A program made the translations under genes and the position numbers. This document shows positions 60,439 through 64,000 of a DNA stretch of 64,000 nt, piece by piece (position 1 is the stretch's first letter; each line of letters begins with the position of its first letter). Below the pieces are notes generated by a model. That model was not told the origin of the DNA and did no database searches. It saw only the letters and a list, made by a program, of their open reading frames with translations. This DNA comes from Microbacterium esteraromaticum (lineage in GTDB: Bacteria; Actinomycetota; Actinomycetes; Actinomycetales; Microbacteriaceae), in assembly GCF_028747645.1 (NCBI RefSeq), contig NZ_CP118100.1:1426001-1490000 (forward strand). Direction: 5' to 3'.

Positions 60439-62646
60439 TCACCACTGACTGGGCGTCGGCAGGTGCGGCTCGGGCTGATACCGGAACCACAGCGTCGAGA
60501 GCGCAGGAAGTGTGACCGTTGCGATAGCGGGCGCGTCATCGGCATCCTTGTGCGCCGAGATCATCCCGAGGTTGCCGGTGTCGCTGCCGCCGTACTCGGC
60601 GGCATCCGTGTTCATCACTTCCTGCCAGGCGCCAGGAACGGGCAGCGCGAGGCGGTAGCCGGTGCGGACCGCACCGGCGAAGTTGGTGACCACCGCGAGG
60701 CGTCCGCCGTGCGCATCCCGACGCTCGAACGCGATAACGCTGGGATCCCACGTCGGCGCACCCAGGCGCGAGAACGAGGTGCCGTCATTGTCGCGCTCCC
60801 ACAGCGGCGACTGCGCACGGAACACCTCATTGAGCGCCCCGACGAAGTGCTGCAGCTGCCGGTGGGAGGGCTGATCCAGTAGCCACCAGTCGAGCTCGCG
60901 GTCGACCGACCATTCGGCGATCTGCCCGAACTCCTGTCCCATGAACAGCAGCTTCTTGCCGGGGTGCCCCCACATGAGGCCGAGGTAGGCTCGCACGTTC
61001 GCGAGCTTGTGCGCATGGTCGCCCGGCATCCGTGAGACGAGGCTTCCCTTGCCGTGCACGACCTCGTCATGGCTGATCGGCAGCATGTAGTTCTCACCGA
61101 AGGCGTAGACGAACGAGAAGGTGATCTCGCCTTCGTGGTGCGAGCGGTGCACCGGATCGCGCTGCATGTACTGCAGCGAGTCGTTCATCCAGCCCATGTT
61201 CCACTTGAAGCCGAAGCCCAGTCCGGCGTGGTCGGTGCGGGCGGTGACCCCGGGGAATGCCGTCGACTCCTCGGCGATCATCACCACGCCCTTGTGCAGT
61301 CGATAGGCGGTGGCGTTGACCTCTTGCAGAAAGCGGATCGCTTCAAGGTTCTCGCGACCGCCGTGCACGTTCGGTTCCCATTCACCGTCGTTGCGTGAGT
61401 AGTCCAGATACAGCATCGAGGCGACCGCGTCGACACGCAGACCGTCGACGTGGAACTCGCTGAGCCAATACAGCGCGTTCGCGACGAGGAAGTTGCGCAC
61501 CTCGTTGCGTCCATAGTCGAAGATCAGTGTGCCCCAGTCCTGGTGCTCGCCACGTCGTGGGTCCGCGTGCTCGTACAGCGCGCGTCCGTCGAACTGAGCG
61601 AGGGCGAAGGCGTCCTTGGGAAAGTGCCCTGGCACCCAGTCCATGATCACACCGATGCCGGCCTGGTGCAGTTGGTCGATCAGGTAGCGCAGGTCATCGG
61701 GGGAGCCATAGCGGCTGGTTGCGGCGTAGTACCCGCTGACCTGGTAGCCCCAGGAACCGCCGAATGGATGCTCAGCCAGCGGCATGAACTCCACATGGGT
61801 GAAGCCGGTTGCCTGCACGTGCTCGATCAGAGGAGCGGCGGCGTCGCGGTAGCCGAGACCACCGCGCCACGAGCCGAGGTGCACCTCGTACACCGACATC
61901 GGCTGGGCGACCGCGTGCCGTGCCGCACGCCGGGTGAGCCAGGCGTGGTCGCCCCACTGGTAGGCACTCAGCGCGACGACGGATGCTGTTGCGGGCGGCA
62001 GCTCTGCCTGCTGAGCCATCGGATCGGCTTTGAGCACCCAGTCGCCGTCCGGCGTGAGGATCTCGTACTTGTACCGGCTGCCGACTCCGACGCCGGGGAT
62101 GAACAGCTCCCAGATGCCGCTCGCCCCCATCGACCGCATGGCGTGGCCTTCACCGTTCCACTCGTTCCAGTCGCCGCACACGCGCACGGCCTGCGCGTTG
62201 GGCGCCCAGACGGCGAAGTCGACGCCGGTGTCACCGTCGAACACCCGCGGATGGGCGCCGAGCACCTCCCAGAGCCGTTCGTGGCGGCCTTCGGCGATCA
62301 GGTGCAGGTCGAGGTCGCCGATCGCCGGCAGGTGGCGATAGGGATCGCCGGCGAGGGCCTCGTCATGCCCGGCGTAGGTGGTGGCGATGCGGTACGGCAC
62401 AGGCGGGCCTGGGTGGGTTCCCTCCCAGATGCCGTGCGCCGTGTGGCTGAGATCCATGCGATCTCCGTCGGCGAACACCACGGTGACCGATTCGGCGAGC
62501 GGCCGTCGGGTGCGGATCACCGTGCTGGTTCGCCCGACGGCGTCGGTCATCGGATGAGCGCCCAGCAGTCGATGCGGATCGTGGTGCGTGCCGCCGGCGG
62601 CCTTTCGCCACTCGTCGGAAACGGAGACGCTGTCGGTGTGACTCAT
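60439..62646 (-). CDS. glgB: 1,4-alpha-glucan branching enzyme
   Basis: Adds alpha-1,6 branches to glycogen-like glucan. The 735-aa protein has an N-terminal helical/CBM48 part (residues about 1-225, FAVWAPNAQAVRVCGDWNEW) and the GH13 barrel: the catalytic Asp in GLRVDAVASMLYLDYSR, the catalytic Glu in VMIAEESTAFPGV, and the transition-state Asp in SHDEVVHGKGSLV. ATG 62646 overlaps the glgE stop by 4 bases. Length matches typical actinobacterial GlgB. Confidence 0.97.
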   Translation of the reverse strand: MSHTDSVSVSDEWRKAAGGTHHDPHRLLGAHPMTDAVGRTSTVIRTRRPLAESVTVVFADGDRMDLSHTAHGIWEGTHPGPPVPYRIATTYAGHDEALAGDPYRHLPAIGDLDLHLIAEGRHERLWEVLGAHPRVFDGDTGVDFAVWAPNAQAVRVCGDWNEWNGEGHAMRSMGASGIWELFIPGVGVGSRYKYEILTPDGDWVLKADPMAQQAELPPATASVVALSAYQWGDHAWLTRRAARHAVAQPMSVYEVHLGSWRGGLGYRDAAAPLIEHVQATGFTHVEFMPLAEHPFGGSWGYQVSGYYAATSRYGSPDDLRYLIDQLHQAGIGVIMDWVPGHFPKDAFALAQFDGRALYEHADPRRGEHQDWGTLIFDYGRNEVRNFLVANALYWLSEFHVDGLRVDAVASMLYLDYSRNDGEWEPNVHGGRENLEAIRFLQEVNATAYRLHKGVVMIAEESTAFPGVTARTDHAGLGFGFKWNMGWMNDSLQYMQRDPVHRSHHEGEITFSFVYAFGENYMLPISHDEVVHGKGSLVSRMPGDHAHKLANVRAYLGLMWGHPGKKLLFMGQEFGQIAEWSVDRELDWWLLDQPSHRQLQHFVGALNEVFRAQSPLWERDNDGTSFSRLGAPTWDPSVIAFERRDAHGGRLAVVTNFAGAVRTGYRLALPVPGAWQEVMNTDAAEYGGSDTGNLGMISAHKDADDAPAIATVTLPALSTLWFRYQPEPHLPTPSQW

Positions 62647-64000
62647 GATCGCTCCTTCACCTTCAGGATGTGCACCGGCTCGGCGAAGGCGTCGAGCCGC
62701 ACATAGTTGTGGTCGTTCCAGGTCCAGACCGCTCCGGTCAACAGGTCTTCGACCTCATAGTCGTCACCGGGCTCGATTCCCCAGATGCGGGTGTCGAGGT
62801 GCACGGTCGTCTCGCGCACCGAGTGTGGGTCGACGTTGGCGACGATGATCAGGGTGTCCGCGGTGCCGGTGCCGGTGAAAGCGGCATCCAGGTGCTTGGA
62901 GTAGACGAGCACGGCATCGTCGTCGCTCCAGTGCATCGACAGGTTGCGCAGCTGCCCGAGCGCCGGGTGCGCGTGACGGATCGCGTTGAGCCTGCGCAGC
63001 AGCGGCGCGAGTGACTCGCCGCGTTGTTCGGCGCCGTCCCAGTCGCGGAACTTGTATTCGTACTTCTCGTTGTCGATGTTCTCTTCAGAGCCGGGGCGCG
63101 CCACGTTCTCGATGAGCTCGTACCCGGCATACACGCCCCAGACGGGTCCTGCCGTTGCGGCGATGCATGCGCGGATGCGGTAGGCGGCGCGACCGCCGAA
63201 CTGCAGGTATTCGGTCAGGATGTCGTGCGTGTTCACGAACAGGTTCGGGCGCATGTAGTCGCTGGTCTCGTGCGAGACCGAGGTGAGGAACTCCTCGAGC
63301 TCGGGCTTGGTGTTGCGCCAGGTGAAGTACGAGTAGCTCTGTTGGAACCCGATCGCGGCGAGCGCGCGCATGACCGCGGGGCGGGTGAACGCCTCGGCGA
63401 GGAAGATGACGTCGGGGTCGCGTCGGCCCACCTCGGCGATCAACCACTCCCAGAACTGCAGTGGCTTGGTGTGCGGGTTGTCGACGCGGAAGACCTTCAC
63501 TCCGAGATCGACCCAGTGCATGACGACGCGCAGCATCTCGGCGTAGATCCCGGCGGGATCGTTGTCGAAGTTGAGCGGGTAGATGTCCTGGTACTTCTTC
63601 GGCGGGTTCTCGGCGTACGCGATCGTGCCGTCGGGAAGGGTCGTGAACCACTCGGGGTGCTCGGTGACCCAGGGGTGGTCGGGGGAGGCCTGCAGGGCAA
63701 GATCGAGGGCGACCTCGAGGCCGGCGGTGCGCGCCGCGCGCACGAATGCCCGGAAGTCCTTCTCGGTGCCAAGGTCGGGGTGGATCGCGTCGTGTCCGCC
63801 GTCGGCTGAGCCGATGGCGTACGGTGATCCGGGGTCGCCCGGCTCTGTGGTGAGCGTGTTGTTGCGCCCCTTGCGGTTGGTCGTGCCGATCGGGTGGATC
63901 GGCACGAGGTAGATGACGTCGAATCCCATGTCGGCGACGGCGGGCAGCCGCTTGGCGGCCGTGCGCAGGGTGCCGCTGCGTACCGATCCGTCCTTGCGGC
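62643..64000 (-). CDS. glgE: Alpha-1,4-glucan:maltose-1-phosphate maltosyltransferase (N-terminus outside window)
   Basis: Extends glucan using maltose-1-phosphate. The window holds the C-terminal 451 codons; the 5' part lies beyond base 64000. The barrel motifs are present: DLALQASPDHPW, the catalytic Asp in VFRVDNPHTKPLQFWEWLI, the Glu in FLAEAFTRP and the Asp in VNTHDILTEYL. The segment EYLQFGGRAAYRIR and GVYAGYELIEN are typical of GlgE rather than of other GH13 enzymes. The gene is upstream of glgB and coupled to it by an ATGA overlap. Confidence 0.95.
   Translation of the reverse strand, partial: RKDGSVRSGTLRTAAKRLPAVADMGFDVIYLVPIHPIGTTNRKGRNNTLTTEPGDPGSPYAIGSADGGHDAIHPDLGTEKDFRAFVRAARTAGLEVALDLALQASPDHPWVTEHPEWFTTLPDGTIAYAENPPKKYQDIYPLNFDNDPAGIYAEMLRVVMHWVDLGVKVFRVDNPHTKPLQFWEWLIAEVGRRDPDVIFLAEAFTRPAVMRALAAIGFQQSYSYFTWRNTKPELEEFLTSVSHETSDYMRPNLFVNTHDILTEYLQFGGRAAYRIRACIAATAGPVWGVYAGYELIENVARPGSEENIDNEKYEYKFRDWDGAEQRGESLAPLLRRLNAIRHAHPALGQLRNLSMHWSDDDAVLVYSKHLDAAFTGTGTADTLIIVANVDPHSVRETTVHLDTRIWGIEPGDDYEVEDLLTGAVWTWNDHNYVRLDAFAEPVHILKVKERS

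Overview
The window looks like part of a chromosome from a high-GC actinobacterium of the family Microbacteriaceae, most likely Microbacterium or a close relative. This rests on the very high G+C at third codon positions, many GTG/TTG starts, the gene order gpsA-ddl-thiL, rpsP-khpA-rimM-trmD and rplS-lepB-rnhB-DUF2469-yraN-comM-dprA-xerC-rpsB-tsf-pyrH-frr-cdsA, a Cys-free L32 and the GlgE/GlgB glucan pathway. All names come from reading motifs; no database search was possible.

Layout. 1-10.7 kb: lipid and wall precursors (plsC end, gpsA, ddl), thiL, an HPP-family membrane protein with a divergent TetR regulator, rsmD, recG, coaD, then DUF177-rpmF-rnc-mutM. 10.6-14.5 kb: an AT-richer genomic island inserted inside the 3' end of mutM. 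It carries two minus-strand genes, a DUF1643 protein and a 917-aa PHP-phosphoesterase/SMC-like ATPase fusion. A 32-bp direct repeat flanks it. It supplies a substitute MutM C-terminus and leaves the original C-terminus as an orphan. 14.5-18 kb: three acetyltransferases and two small unknown ORFs. 18-29 kb: smc-ftsY, DUF2004, lipBA, a TetR regulator, ffh, an EamA exporter with divergent LysR. 29-32 kb: glpD with a decayed glpK relic and a SorC-type regulator. 32-44 kb: ybdK, then the ribosome, secretion and DNA-uptake gene run. 44-49 kb: M23 peptidase, a two-component system, a phosphotransferase and a low-complexity exported protein. 49-55 kb: rpsB-tsf, pyrH-frr-cdsA, a DivIVA-like protein and a secreted transglycosylase-like protein. 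55.2-56.4 kb: a complete IS481-family element landed exactly on the stop codon of an AI-2E-family permease. 57.6-64 kb: a membrane protein with an internal lipobox, a thioredoxin-TPR protein, and glgB/glgE running off the end.

The most unusual part is the mutM island: an integrase-less two-gene cassette that repairs the gene it inserts into, with a start-codon-sequestering hairpin in front of its ATPase gene. Other second-look items are a tandem repeat wedged between the coaD promoter and its coding body, twin perfect operators for the TetR/HPP pair, glpK decay involving a 17-bp triplication, and the use of IS target-duplication bases as stop codons for two genes. No tRNA, rRNA or CRISPR array was seen, and no gene-free stretch exceeds about 300 bases.
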